Shown in pieces: positions 34,996 to 43,569 of a stretch of DNA of 64,000 nt (positions within the stretch are counted from its first letter, which is position 1; every line of letters starts with the position of its first letter). The notes beneath the pieces are model-generated. The model was not told the origin of the DNA and searched no databases. It saw only the letters and a list, made by a program, of their open reading frames with translations. Made by a program: the position numbers and the translations under genes. This DNA is from Chthonomonas calidirosea. GTDB lineage: Bacteria; Armatimonadota; Fimbriimonadia; Fimbriimonadales; Fimbriimonadaceae. The DNA is taken from positions 106,959 to 170,958 of the forward strand of contig CAMCWC010000008.1 in the NCBI GenBank assembly GCA_945882415.1, in the 5' to 3' direction.

Positions 34996-36006
34996 ATGAC
35001 ATCCATGGTTGACGCCGCTGTGCACCCTTGGACCGAAGTTGCCCCCTATCGCTTGAGCGTGGAGGAGTACATCCGGTTTCGTCGGGAAGGGTTCCTGATC
35101 ATCAGGGGGCTAGTTCTTCCCGAGCACGTTCAAGAATTGGCTCAGCATTGCGACGATCTGCTTGAAGGTCGGATTGACCTGACACCGTACGTTCACGTGC
35201 CCGAGGGCCGCACGCTGACGCCCGCAGAGTTGCTCCTGCGCGTCCACATGGGTCATCTGCATGCCGAGCTTTGGGAGCGATACCTGCTGTATCCCCGCCT
35301 TCTGGACGCCCTCGAAGCTCTGATCGGCCCAGACGTGATGGCCCTCCAGACGATGCTTTTCACCAAGGCACCGGGCTCCAACGGACAAGGCTTCCACCAG
35401 GACAGTTACTACATTCCCGTTTTTCCAGACACGCTTATCGGCGCTTGGATCGCGATTGATCGGGCAGACGAAGAGAACGGCTGTCTGCGGATGTCGACCG
35501 GTAGCCAAGCGGAGCCCGTCTTTCCGCCCGAAAACGGCCACGGATACGGCGACACGGCCCTAGAAGACGTTCCGTATGTCTCCGGCGTCGGGGGGCATAG
35601 CAACGACGACAATGACCCGAACAATACGTTGAAGCCGATCGCGGAACGGTACGCCACGGTCGAAACCCCGGCGATTATGGAACCGGGTGATGTCGCGTTC
35701 TTTGGTGGGCACATCTTCCACCGATCGCTCAAGAATCGATCGGAAACTCGATATCGCCGGTCGTTCGTGAATCACTACTGCAACGCCCGGAGCTTCACAA
35801 CTTGGGGCGGCGGGAACGAGGCTCACATCTTGGCGCGGGGGAACACACACCTACCGTTTGCTTTGCCGAAATTTGGCACGCCTTGTGCCGCGCTCGATCC
35901 GCAGCCCAGCCCAAGTGACTTTGGTGCGGCGCCGATGATGATGATGGCAACCCCAGCCGGGGACATGGCAGCCCAACCTCCGGGCCCGGAAGATCATGAT
36001 CATTGA
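34996..36006 (+). CDS. Phytanoyl-CoA dioxygenase (PhyH) family protein 2
   Basis: The 336-residue protein has the opening 'YIRFRREGFLIIRGLVLPEH', the iron ligands in GFHQDSYYIPV (His and Asp) and 'HIFHRSLKNRS' (distal His, Arg), and the loop 'ENGCLRMSTGSQAEP'. It is about 90 residues longer than PhyH 1, with an inserted acidic loop (SNDDNDPNN) and a C-terminal tail rich in Met, Pro and His (MMMM and DHDH) that might bind metal. It is likely a 2-oxoglutarate, Fe(II) oxygenase of unknown substrate. The fused importer starts 62 bases downstream and PhyH 2 is probably regulated with it. Confidence 0.88.
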   Translation: MTSMVDAAVHPWTEVAPYRLSVEEYIRFRREGFLIIRGLVLPEHVQELAQHCDDLLEGRIDLTPYVHVPEGRTLTPAELLLRVHMGHLHAELWERYLLYPRLLDALEALIGPDVMALQTMLFTKAPGSNGQGFHQDSYYIPVFPDTLIGAWIAIDRADEENGCLRMSTGSQAEPVFPPENGHGYGDTALEDVPYVSGVGGHSNDDNDPNNTLKPIAERYATVETPAIMEPGDVAFFGGHIFHRSLKNRSETRYRRSFVNHYCNARSFTTWGGGNEAHILARGNTHLPFALPKFGTPCAALDPQPSPSDFGAAPMMMMATPAGDMAAQPPGPEDHDH

Positions 36007-36067
36007 CCAACTTTTTCCTCCGAATATTCTGATTGGTCGGTAAATCAGTTATCATCGGAATATCTCG

Positions 36068-38473
36068 ATGCTGAGCCGCATACTATTTACGATCACCTTG
36101 TGCCTCACGATGTTGACGGCCGGGTTCGCGCAATCGGAAAGCGCTTCGTCCGAGAAACCGATCACCCTACGCTTCACGGTGTGGGACGGCGACGAAGCAA
36201 GCAAGGTCCTCCGCAAGGAAATTGCGAATTTCGAGAAAGCGCACCCGAAGATCAAGGTCAAACTTGAGCCGGTTAACTACGACCGCTACTTCGAAAAGCT
36301 GCTGACTCAGTATGCGGCCGACGTTGCTCCGGATGTGGCCATGATGGACCCGGGCAACTTCCAGCGGTTCTCGAAGCGCGGCGCAATCTTTGCACTGGAA
36401 GAATTCTTCGACGACGTCCCCGGCTTCGACATCAAGTCCTACTATCCGAGCATCGTCAAGGCGCACTCCTACAAGGGCGAGCTCTTTGTTCTGCCGCGAG
36501 ACATCGCGCCGATGGCGGTTGTCTATTACAACAAGGACATGTTCGACAAGGCGGGAATTCCATATCCAGACGGAAACTGGACCTGGGATTTCAAGCCGCA
36601 TCCAGAGCTGGGCGACAAAGACTTCCTCACCTTGCTCCAGAAGTTTCAAAAGAAGGATGCCCGAGGCAAGGTCACCCAGTGGGGCTACGTTCCAGGATGG
36701 CCCGAGCTCTTCGTGGACATGGTGGTCTTTGGGCAGGGCGCGAGATACGTCAACGACGCCGAAGATCCGACTAAGTTCAACTACGACGACCCTCGCGTTA
36801 TTGACAGTTTCCAGTTCTATGCGGACCTGACTCTGAAGGAAAAGCTCATTCCTAGCTCTTTCGATCAGGCGGGAACTTCTACCAAGCAGCTCTTCACGCA
36901 ACAGAAAGTTGCGATGTTCCAAAGCGGAATCTGGGAAACCCCGCAGCTCCGCGTGGAAATTGCAAAGCCAGACAAAGGCGGGTTCAACTGGGACATTGCC
37001 CTCGCTCCCAAATACGCCAACGGTGAGCGCGCTTATCCGACCGGCGGAAGCGGGTACAGCATCATGAAAAAGACCCGGCACCCGAAGGAAGCCTGGTTGC
37101 TTACCCAGTGGATGGCCGGCGCACCGGGCATGATGGCAATGGCGAAAGCCGGCATTGCTCAGCCCGCAATTCGAGAGCTCGCGCTTCAAGAACCATGGAT
37201 CCCCGGGCCAAACACGCCGGAGGATCAGCAAATTCCGAAGAACCGGATCATCACGGACCAAGCCGAACCGTTCGTTGTTTTTCCTCCGACCGGAATCCTC
37301 TATCCTGATTTGAACCTGATGGTCCGGCAGCCAGTCGGCCTAATCTACACCGGCGACTCGACCGCGAAGAAAGCTTTCTCCACAAGTCAGCCGGTTACTC
37401 AGGATCGCCTCGATACGCTTCGCCGGGAAATGGACTTGCCAACCTTTAACTGGGTGGCGGCGGGAACCATCGGCATTCTAATCGCACTTGGAATCGTGGC
37501 CTGGATCTATTGGCCCGAGCGAAAGATCAAGCGAACCTCGAAAGAGCAACGGGAAAACCGAACGGCCTACCTGTTCATCATGCCGTGGTTGGTCGGAATC
37601 GTCATCTTCACCGCTGGGCCGATGATTCTCTCGCTCCTGATGAGCTTTAGCGATTGGGACATCATCACGACCGCGCGATGGAGAGGATTCGGCAACTACA
37701 CGGAGGCGTTCACGATTGACCCAACGTTCTGGAAGTCGCTGAGTGTAACGCTGATCTACACCTTGGTTTCGGTTCCACTGGGAATCGGGATGTCACTCGG
37801 CCTAGCGATGCTGCTCAACACCAAGGTCAAAGGCATCGCGCTCTGGAGAACCTGCTACTACATTCCTGCGATGGCATCTCCGATCGCCACATCGCTTATT
37901 TGGATCAAGTTGTTCCAGCCAGAAGGCGGATTGCTCAATGCGATGATCTTCGGGCCAAATGGTCAGGGAGGAATTCCCGGACTTCGGCAACTCCTCGAGC
38001 CGCTGGCGGGCTCCAACGGTCAAATCAACTGGCTGCAGAACGAACAAATTGCACTGCCGTCGCTCATTTTGATGAGCATCTTTGGTGCCGGAGGCGGCAT
38101 GGTTATTCTGCTGGCCGCGCTTCAAGGCGTTCCGCAGTACTACTATGAGGCGGCTACGCTCGATGGAGCCAGCGCAGCCAAGAAGTTCCGCGCGGTCACC
38201 GTTCCGCTTATCTCTCCGGCCCTGTTCTTCTCATTGATCACAGGATTCATCGGAAGCTTCCAGGTCTTTACTCAGGCCTTCCAGATGACGCAGGGTGGTC
38301 CGAACAACGCCACGATGTTCTTCATGCTGCTCACCTATAACAACGCGTTCCGAACCCTACGAATGGGTTACGCGTCGAGCCTAGCATGGGTCCTGTTTGT
38401 GGTCGTGCTTATCTTTACTGTGCTTCAGCTGCAAGGCAACAAGTTCGTGTATTACGAAGGAAGTGATCGCTAA
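36068..38473 (+). CDS. Fused CUT1 sugar-binding protein and ABC permease
   Basis: One uninterrupted 801-residue frame joins two subunits that are normally separate. Residues 1-21 are a signal sequence. About 30-430 form a family 1 solute-binding protein ('LRFTVWDGDEASKVLRKEI', 'ADVAPDVAMMDPGNFQRFS', 'PTGGSGYSIMKKTRHPKEAW'). About 462-482 form a transmembrane helix (WVAAGTIGILIALGIVAWIY), and 483-500 a basic linker that should be cytoplasmic. From 501 a complete MalF-type permease follows, starting 'YLFIMPWLVGIVIFTAGPMI', with EAA loop 'YYYEAATLDGASAAKKFRAV' near 692-711. This keeps the binding domain outside and the permease N-terminus inside. The MalG partner overlaps by 1 base. TATCAT lies 12 bases before the ATG. 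Confidence 0.92.
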   Translation: MLSRILFTITLCLTMLTAGFAQSESASSEKPITLRFTVWDGDEASKVLRKEIANFEKAHPKIKVKLEPVNYDRYFEKLLTQYAADVAPDVAMMDPGNFQRFSKRGAIFALEEFFDDVPGFDIKSYYPSIVKAHSYKGELFVLPRDIAPMAVVYYNKDMFDKAGIPYPDGNWTWDFKPHPELGDKDFLTLLQKFQKKDARGKVTQWGYVPGWPELFVDMVVFGQGARYVNDAEDPTKFNYDDPRVIDSFQFYADLTLKEKLIPSSFDQAGTSTKQLFTQQKVAMFQSGIWETPQLRVEIAKPDKGGFNWDIALAPKYANGERAYPTGGSGYSIMKKTRHPKEAWLLTQWMAGAPGMMAMAKAGIAQPAIRELALQEPWIPGPNTPEDQQIPKNRIITDQAEPFVVFPPTGILYPDLNLMVRQPVGLIYTGDSTAKKAFSTSQPVTQDRLDTLRREMDLPTFNWVAAGTIGILIALGIVAWIYWPERKIKRTSKEQRENRTAYLFIMPWLVGIVIFTAGPMILSLLMSFSDWDIITTARWRGFGNYTEAFTIDPTFWKSLSVTLIYTLVSVPLGIGMSLGLAMLLNTKVKGIALWRTCYYIPAMASPIATSLIWIKLFQPEGGLLNAMIFGPNGQGGIPGLRQLLEPLAGSNGQINWLQNEQIALPSLILMSIFGAGGGMVILLAALQGVPQYYYEAATLDGASAAKKFRAVTVPLISPALFFSLITGFIGSFQVFTQAFQMTQGGPNNATMFFMLLTYNNAFRTLRMGYASSLAWVLFVVVLIFTVLQLQGNKFVYYEGSDR

Positions 38474-39372
38474 TGGCCGTCGTGCCCCAATCAAAAGAAG
38501 TTGCCCAAAAGGCCGCCCAGAAGTCTGCGAGCAAGGCCGCTTGGAACGGCTACTTCTCTCGCTACGCCACCCTTATCGTGTTGTTCGTTGGCGCGGCGCT
38601 GTTCCTCATCCCGTTTTACGTGATGATGGCGATTGCGCTTAAGTCTCCGGCAGAAGTTGCGGCGACCGACATTTGGTCTTGGCCCAAAGCGCCGACCTTC
38701 CAAAACTTCAAGACGGTTCTTGAGAACACGAACGTTAGCTTCTGGAACTTCTTCCGAAACACGGCGTTCATCGCGACGGTTACCACTGCAGGCGTCATTT
38801 TTAGCTCAAGCGTTGTCGCTTATGCTTTTGCCCGACTCAACTTTGCTGGTAAAGACCGCTTGTTCATGCTGCTTCTAGCAACCATGATGTTGCCTGGCAT
38901 CGTCACGATGATCCCGACCTACGTGCTGTATGCGCGAATCGGCTGGGTGAACTCGTTCCTGCCACTGACTGTCCCGGCTTGGTTTGGCGGCGGCGCGTTC
39001 AACATCTTCTTGCTCCGACAGTTCTATCTCGGCATTCCGCGCGAGCTAGACGAAGCAGCATTCTTGGACGGAGCGTCGTACTTCACGATCTTCAGCCGCA
39101 TCATCATGCCGCTCAGCGGTCCCGCGCTAGCCACGGTTGGCATCTTTGCCTTTATGTACAACTGGAAGGACTTCATGGGTCCGTTGCTGTACCTAAACGA
39201 CCCTGAGCTTCAGACCAATGAGCTTGGCTTGAGCACGTACAACGCGCTTCAAGCCGCTCAGTGGCACCTGATCATGGCGGGTTCGGTTCTGGTTATGATC
39301 CCGATCATCATCCTGTTCCTCATCGGTCAGAAGTACTTCGTGAAGGGAATCGCCATGACCGGCGGCAAGTAG
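38473..39372 (+). CDS. CUT1 sugar ABC permease, MalG type
   Basis: The ATG overlaps the stop of the fused gene (TAATG), with a GGAAG-type site upstream. The 299-residue protein has a basic Ala/Lys-rich cytoplasmic N-terminus, six predicted helices from 'YATLIVLFVGAALFLIPFYV', and EAA loop 'LDEAAFLDGASYFTIFSRII'. It is the partner of the fused binding-protein/permease. No ATPase gene follows; the next gene is convergent MarC, 2 bases away. Confidence 0.92.
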   Translation: MAVVPQSKEVAQKAAQKSASKAAWNGYFSRYATLIVLFVGAALFLIPFYVMMAIALKSPAEVAATDIWSWPKAPTFQNFKTVLENTNVSFWNFFRNTAFIATVTTAGVIFSSSVVAYAFARLNFAGKDRLFMLLLATMMLPGIVTMIPTYVLYARIGWVNSFLPLTVPAWFGGGAFNIFLLRQFYLGIPRELDEAAFLDGASYFTIFSRIIMPLSGPALATVGIFAFMYNWKDFMGPLLYLNDPELQTNELGLSTYNALQAAQWHLIMAGSVLVMIPIIILFLIGQKYFVKGIAMTGGK

Positions 39373-39374
39373 CC

Positions 39375-39998
39375 TTACCTGACCTGAGCGATGATATCTT
39401 TCACAACGGACGTGCTGCCGTTGATGATGAACTGAACGCCGATTACGGCGGTCAGCAGCCCCATCACCCGGTTCAGCGCGTCGGCTCCGACGCGTCCCAT
39501 TCTTGTGACCAAGAGTGGGGCGAGGATCAAGGTAGCCATCGCAATCAGAACGTTAGCAACGATGACGACGCCGAGCACGGCGCTGTGCATGCTGGACTTC
39601 GCTTGCGCCGCGAGCAGCATCACCGTACTCAACGCTCCTGCACCCGCAAGCACGGGCACTCCCAGCGGAACGATTCCCGGATCGTCGCCCGTAGCTTCCT
39701 CCTCGTCCCGGCCGATGCCCTGTAGGGTTCGGATGGATGAAACGGTGAATAGCAAGCCACCGGCAATCTGAAACGCCGGAACGGTGATGCCGAAGAAAGC
39801 AAAGACCGCGCTACCCGCCAGGGCAAACAGCACCAGTGCGATTCCCGCGGTGAGACAAGCGCGAATCGCAATCTGCCTTCGCGAATCCTGGACGCCAGAA
39901 GTCATCGAGACAAAGATCGGTGCCGCCGAAATCGGGTTGATCATCGAAAACAGCGACGAGAAGGCGACCAATCCAAACTGGAGGAGTCCGCTGTTCAT
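39375..39998 (-). CDS. MarC-family (UPF0056) integral membrane protein
   Basis: The 207-residue protein has six predicted helices. The opening 'FSSLFSMINPISAAPIFVSM' and the later 'GADALNRVMGLLTAVIGVQF' are characteristic of MarC/UPF0056, whose transport role is unsettled. A cytoplasmic loop (GRDEEEATGDD) is acidic. The start overlaps the Lrp/AsnC stop by 4 bases and has AGGA nearby, so the two are co-transcribed and probably translationally coupled. Confidence 0.9.
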   Translation of the reverse strand: MNSGLLQFGLVAFSSLFSMINPISAAPIFVSMTSGVQDSRRQIAIRACLTAGIALVLFALAGSAVFAFFGITVPAFQIAGGLLFTVSSIRTLQGIGRDEEEATGDDPGIVPLGVPVLAGAGALSTVMLLAAQAKSSMHSAVLGVVIVANVLIAMATLILAPLLVTRMGRVGADALNRVMGLLTAVIGVQFIINGSTSVVKDIIAQVR

Positions 39999-40465
39999 AG
40001 GTCCTTCTTGATTGGGGCAGTGGTGGTGAACTTCTGCGTCGAGAGCACCAGGATGGTCTTCACGCGTCGAACGTGCTCGTGGCCGGTAATGTGATCCAGT
40101 AGCAGTCGCTCGTAGTCACGTGCACTGGTGGCAACGACTTTCAGCAGGTAGTCCTCGTCGCCCGCGATGTGATGCACCTCTTGCACTTCGGGCACCAGTT
40201 TCATCGCGTCGATAAAGGACTGACACTCCTTTTCGCCATGGCTGCGCAGGATTACTGCGACAAACGCACTGAACGACAGGCCAACCTTTTCGGGATCGAC
40301 AAGTCCGCGGTAACCGGTGATAAAGCCGGTCTCTTCGAGCTTATTGACGCGTGCCAACACCGGACCAGGGGTTAGTCCGACCCGGTTTGCCAGCTCAGCA
40401 TTCGTGATCCGGCCATCTTCTTGGAGAATCTCCAAGATCTGTCGATCCACTGCATCCATTGCCAT
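39995..40465 (-). CDS. Lrp/AsnC-family transcriptional regulator
   Basis: From the ATG at 40465 the product has 156 residues: an N-terminal helix-turn-helix ('DRQILEILQEDGRITNAELA', 'VGLTPGPVLARVNKLEETG') and a C-terminal RAM/AsnC ligand domain ('VQEVHHIAGDEDYLLKVVAT'). Such regulators sense amino acids. It lies between kynU and marC and may link tryptophan/kynurenine status to the MarC exporter. The in-frame TTG at 40501 is rejected because it falls in the -35 region of a good promoter. Confidence 0.9.
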   Translation of the reverse strand: MAMDAVDRQILEILQEDGRITNAELANRVGLTPGPVLARVNKLEETGFITGYRGLVDPEKVGLSFSAFVAVILRSHGEKECQSFIDAMKLVPEVQEVHHIAGDEDYLLKVVATSARDYERLLLDHITGHEHVRRVKTILVLSTQKFTTTAPIKKDL

Positions 40466-40471
40466 GCCTCT

Positions 40472-40501
40472 ATTATGCGGCACTTTCGCCAAAACTCGCA
40501 A
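40472..40501 (-). promoter_or_regulatory. Promoter of the Lrp/AsnC - marC pair
   Basis: Read on the minus strand, TTGCGA (40501-40496), an 18-base spacer and CATAAT (40477-40472) form a near-consensus promoter. The ATG at 40465 follows the -10 by 6 bases, so the transcript should be leaderless. Confidence 0.55.
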
Positions 40502-40516
40502 TAATATGCTGTGAAC

Positions 40517-41725
40517 TTACGTAACAGTGGGCATTTCGTCTGAAAGTTCATCGAAGATTCGGTCTTTCATGACTTTCGTTAGCCGATGCACGGCAGTCGC
40601 TACCTCTGCGAAGCTGGTCGTGAGCGGCGAAAATCCAAACCTCACCATATCCGGACGGCGAAAGTCGGGGATCACGTTCATCCGGTCGGTAAGAGCGCGG
40701 GTGATCCGCCACGCTTCAGGATGTCGGAGCGACACGTGAGCACCGCGCTGGGCCGGATCGAGCGGGGTGACGATCTCAAACTGCCCGGGCATCTCGCTGC
40801 AGACCATATCGATGAAGAACGCCGTGAGCGAGACCGCCTTCTGCCAGATGAGTTCCGAGCCTGCTTCCGGATAAAGCTCAAGACCACTCTCCAGTGCAAC
40901 CATCGAGAGAATGCTCGGCGTGCTGACTTGGAATTTTGCGATTCCAGCGACTGGCTGGTACTCCGGTTCGAACGAGAACGGTCGATCTTGCCCGAACCAA
41001 CCTTGGATGGGGTTCAACACGGTTTCGTGAAGGTCAGATCGCAAGTACAAGAATGCTGGTACGCCGGGCCCGCCGTTTAGATATTTGTATCCACATCCGA
41101 CCGCCATGTCGGCGGTACTCAAGTCCAGCGGGACCACGCCAGCCGAGTGCGATAAATCCCAAAGCGACCAGGCACCGTTCTTGCGGGCAATCTCCGAAAG
41201 ATGAGCGATATCGCTTCGCTGTCCGCTTCCATACGCCACGTGGGACGCGGTCACGAGCGCCGTGTCGGCCGAGATTGACGACTCAAGCAAGTCGGGTTCG
41301 ACAACTTGAAGCTCGGCGCCGAGACCTTGCAGGACGTACAGGTCGCTTGGGAAGTTATCTGAAGTTGTTAGAATCGCTCGTTTGTCATGGGCACGAAGCG
41401 CCCCGAGGGCCAACTTGTACAGATTCAGCGACGTCGTGTCACCAACCAGTATCTCCGTCGGTTGCACGTTCAACACTTTCGCGAGCATTCCGGCAAGACG
41501 CACGGGGAGGTCGAGCCAACCGTCATTCCAGCCTCGAACCAAGCGCCCTCCCCATTGCTGCCGAAGCGCAGCCTCTACCCGAGGGATCGTGCGCTTTGGC
41601 AGTCGCCCGAGGGAGTTTCCATCGAGGTAGCAAAGGTCGGGTTCATCAATAACGAACTCGTCCCGAAAAGTAGCCAGCGGGTCGGCGGCGTCTAGATCAG
41701 CAGCGAGCGCGGTCCAGTCGGGCAT
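40517..41725 (-). CDS. kynU: Kynureninase
   Basis: The 402-residue PLP enzyme matches kynureninase in length and motifs: 'LCYLDGNSLGRLPKRT' near the N-terminus, 'DTTSLNLYKLALGAL' (phosphate binding), 'SLWDLSHSAGVVPLDL' (PLP-ring Asp), and GCGYKYLNGGPG with the Schiff-base Lys. 'HVSLRHPEAWRI' and 'RRPDMVRFGFSPL' complete the C-terminal domain. It cleaves kynurenine or 3-hydroxykynurenine to anthranilate-type acids plus alanine, in the cytoplasm. No other kyn genes are visible. It starts 13 bases after the ABC-exporter stop and is probably in that operon. Confidence 0.93.
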   Translation of the reverse strand: MPDWTALAADLDAADPLATFRDEFVIDEPDLCYLDGNSLGRLPKRTIPRVEAALRQQWGGRLVRGWNDGWLDLPVRLAGMLAKVLNVQPTEILVGDTTSLNLYKLALGALRAHDKRAILTTSDNFPSDLYVLQGLGAELQVVEPDLLESSISADTALVTASHVAYGSGQRSDIAHLSEIARKNGAWSLWDLSHSAGVVPLDLSTADMAVGCGYKYLNGGPGVPAFLYLRSDLHETVLNPIQGWFGQDRPFSFEPEYQPVAGIAKFQVSTPSILSMVALESGLELYPEAGSELIWQKAVSLTAFFIDMVCSEMPGQFEIVTPLDPAQRGAHVSLRHPEAWRITRALTDRMNVIPDFRRPDMVRFGFSPLTTSFAEVATAVHRLTKVMKDRIFDELSDEMPTVT

Positions 41726-41738
41726 AGATTAGTTTGAA

Positions 41739-43544
41739 TCAAACGGGAAGCGTAGTTGCCTCGGTTGCACCGGACTGAGCTTCGTACAGGCGTCGATACA
41801 GGCCGTCCGACTGGAGTAACTCCGTGTGGGTTCCGCGTTCAACGATCTGCCCGTGCTGCATCACCAAAATTTGATCAGCACGTCGGATGGTTGAAAGGCG
41901 GTGGGCGATCGCAAAGGTCGTACGGCCCTCCATCAGCCTCTCCATGGCTCCTTGCACCAGGCGTTCTGATTCCGTATCGAGGGCAGAAGTAGCTTCGTCC
42001 AAGATAAGGATTTTCGGATCCTTCAGGATCGCGCGGGCAATTGCGATGCGTTGCTTCTCTCCGCCGGAAAGTCGATAGCCTCGTTCTCCGACGACGGTGT
42101 CATATCCTTCCGGCAAAGTTGCAATGTGATCGTGAATGGCGGCAGCGCGGGCTGCGACTTCGATTTCCTCGTCGGTTGCGTCGGGCTTGCCATAGCGCAA
42201 GTTTTCGCGGAGGGTGTCGTGTACGAGATAAGTTTCCTGCGTAACGACGGCGAGCGCCTTTGCCAGCGACGCCAGCTGAATCTGGCGGACGTCGATGCCG
42301 TCAATCAGCACTTCGCCACCGGTGACGTCGTAGAGCCGTGGAATCAAGTAGGCAAGGGAAGTCTTTCCAGCACCGCTCGAACCCACCAGGGCGATTAATT
42401 GGCCGGGGTTACCCTTCAAATTGATTCCTTCGAGGGTTGGTCGTTCTTGGTTCTCTTCGTACCGGAACGAGACATCCTTGAACTCCACTTCGCCTCGAAC
42501 TGCCTTTAGCTCGACGGCATTCGGAGAATCCTTGATGTCCTGCGGAAGGTCGAGGTACTCGAAAATTCGGTCGAACAGCGCCATGGCGCTCCCCAGTTCA
42601 ACCTGGGTCGAGAGCAGGGAAGTCAGCGGGAAGAAGAGTCGTCCTTGGAGCGCGGTGAAAGCGACGATGCCGCCGATGGTGAGCGGGTCGGTCGCTTTGG
42701 TCGCCATCAGCCAGCCCGCGAGCCAGTAGACCAAGATCGGCGTGAGGGAAAAGGTGAGCTGGAACAGCGTGCCGAACGACCGGAAGATCATCGACATCTT
42801 CACGTTGATCTTGGTGAGGGCAGTGTTCGTTTTGCTAAACCGATCAAGCGTAAGCGCCTGGCGTCCGCTGGTTTTGGTCAGCAAAGCGCCAGAAATCGAC
42901 AGGGTTTCGCTCATCGTGGAGTTCAGGTCGGCCAGGTGCTCTTGTGATTCCTTCCGTACGTCCCGAGCCTGATCACCGACCCACTTTGCAACAAAGGCAA
43001 AGATCGGCATGACGCCGATGGCCATCGCGGTGAGCCGCCAGTCGAGAATGAACATGGCAACCAAGGTTGAAACGACGGTCACGACGTTCGAAAGAATGTT
43101 AACTGCGGTGTCGCTGACTACCGACTGGATTCCGCCGACGTCATTCGCTAGTCGAGACTGGATTTCGCCCGTCCGCGTCGCGGTGAAGAACTTGAGCGAC
43201 ATGCTCTGCAAGTGGCTGAAAAGCTTCGTGCGCAAATCCTGCATGATGCGCTGGCCGAGCTCTACGCTCAAAAAACCGAACCACCAGCCGAGCAAACTAG
43301 AAGCCAGCAGCGCGATCATGGTGAGCACGCTCATCTGCGTGACCAAGTTCAGATCCCGCTTCAGCAAGCCATCGTTTACAATCCGCTCAAGCAGGAATGG
43401 CGGCGCCAGTCCGATTGCGGCGGTAATGATGACGAGCACGCCGATGAACCACAATCGTCCGGCATGGGGCTTGAACAAGGCGGTCACCCGATTCAGGTTT
43501 GCCTTGTTTAGCTTCTTCTTATCCGGTGGCCCACCACGTTGCAT
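41739..43544 (-). CDS. ABC exporter, fused permease/ATPase half-transporter
   Basis: The 601-residue protein has an N-terminal six-helix exporter domain ('RLWFIGVLVIITAAIGLAPP', 'RTGEIQSRLANDVGGIQSVV') and a C-terminal ATPase. The latter has Walker A GSSGAGKTSLAY, signature LSGGEKQRIAIARA, Walker B ILILDEATSALD and switch His in 'FAIAHRLSTIRRAD'. It resembles MsbA/LmrA-type homodimeric exporters of lipids or drugs. TAAAGT lies 6 bases before the ATG and likely drives this gene and kynU. Confidence 0.93.
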   Translation of the reverse strand: MQRGGPPDKKKLNKANLNRVTALFKPHAGRLWFIGVLVIITAAIGLAPPFLLERIVNDGLLKRDLNLVTQMSVLTMIALLASSLLGWWFGFLSVELGQRIMQDLRTKLFSHLQSMSLKFFTATRTGEIQSRLANDVGGIQSVVSDTAVNILSNVVTVVSTLVAMFILDWRLTAMAIGVMPIFAFVAKWVGDQARDVRKESQEHLADLNSTMSETLSISGALLTKTSGRQALTLDRFSKTNTALTKINVKMSMIFRSFGTLFQLTFSLTPILVYWLAGWLMATKATDPLTIGGIVAFTALQGRLFFPLTSLLSTQVELGSAMALFDRIFEYLDLPQDIKDSPNAVELKAVRGEVEFKDVSFRYEENQERPTLEGINLKGNPGQLIALVGSSGAGKTSLAYLIPRLYDVTGGEVLIDGIDVRQIQLASLAKALAVVTQETYLVHDTLRENLRYGKPDATDEEIEVAARAAAIHDHIATLPEGYDTVVGERGYRLSGGEKQRIAIARAILKDPKILILDEATSALDTESERLVQGAMERLMEGRTTFAIAHRLSTIRRADQILVMQHGQIVERGTHTELLQSDGLYRRLYEAQSGATEATTLPV

Positions 43545-43550
43545 CCTCGG

Positions 43551-43556
43551 ACTTTA
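43551..43556 (-). promoter_or_regulatory. -10-like TAAAGT, 6 bases before the ABC-exporter start
   Basis: TAAAGT on the minus strand is followed by six bases and the ATG at 43544. A GAGG next to the ATG is too close to serve as a ribosome binding site. Confidence 0.4.
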
Positions 43557-43569
43557 GCACGGAGCTCGG

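Noticed and set aside
36068..38473. Frameshift or read-through artefact joining two genes
   Set aside because: The linker encodes a plausible transmembrane helix and a basic cytoplasmic segment in frame, with no internal start signal before the permease.
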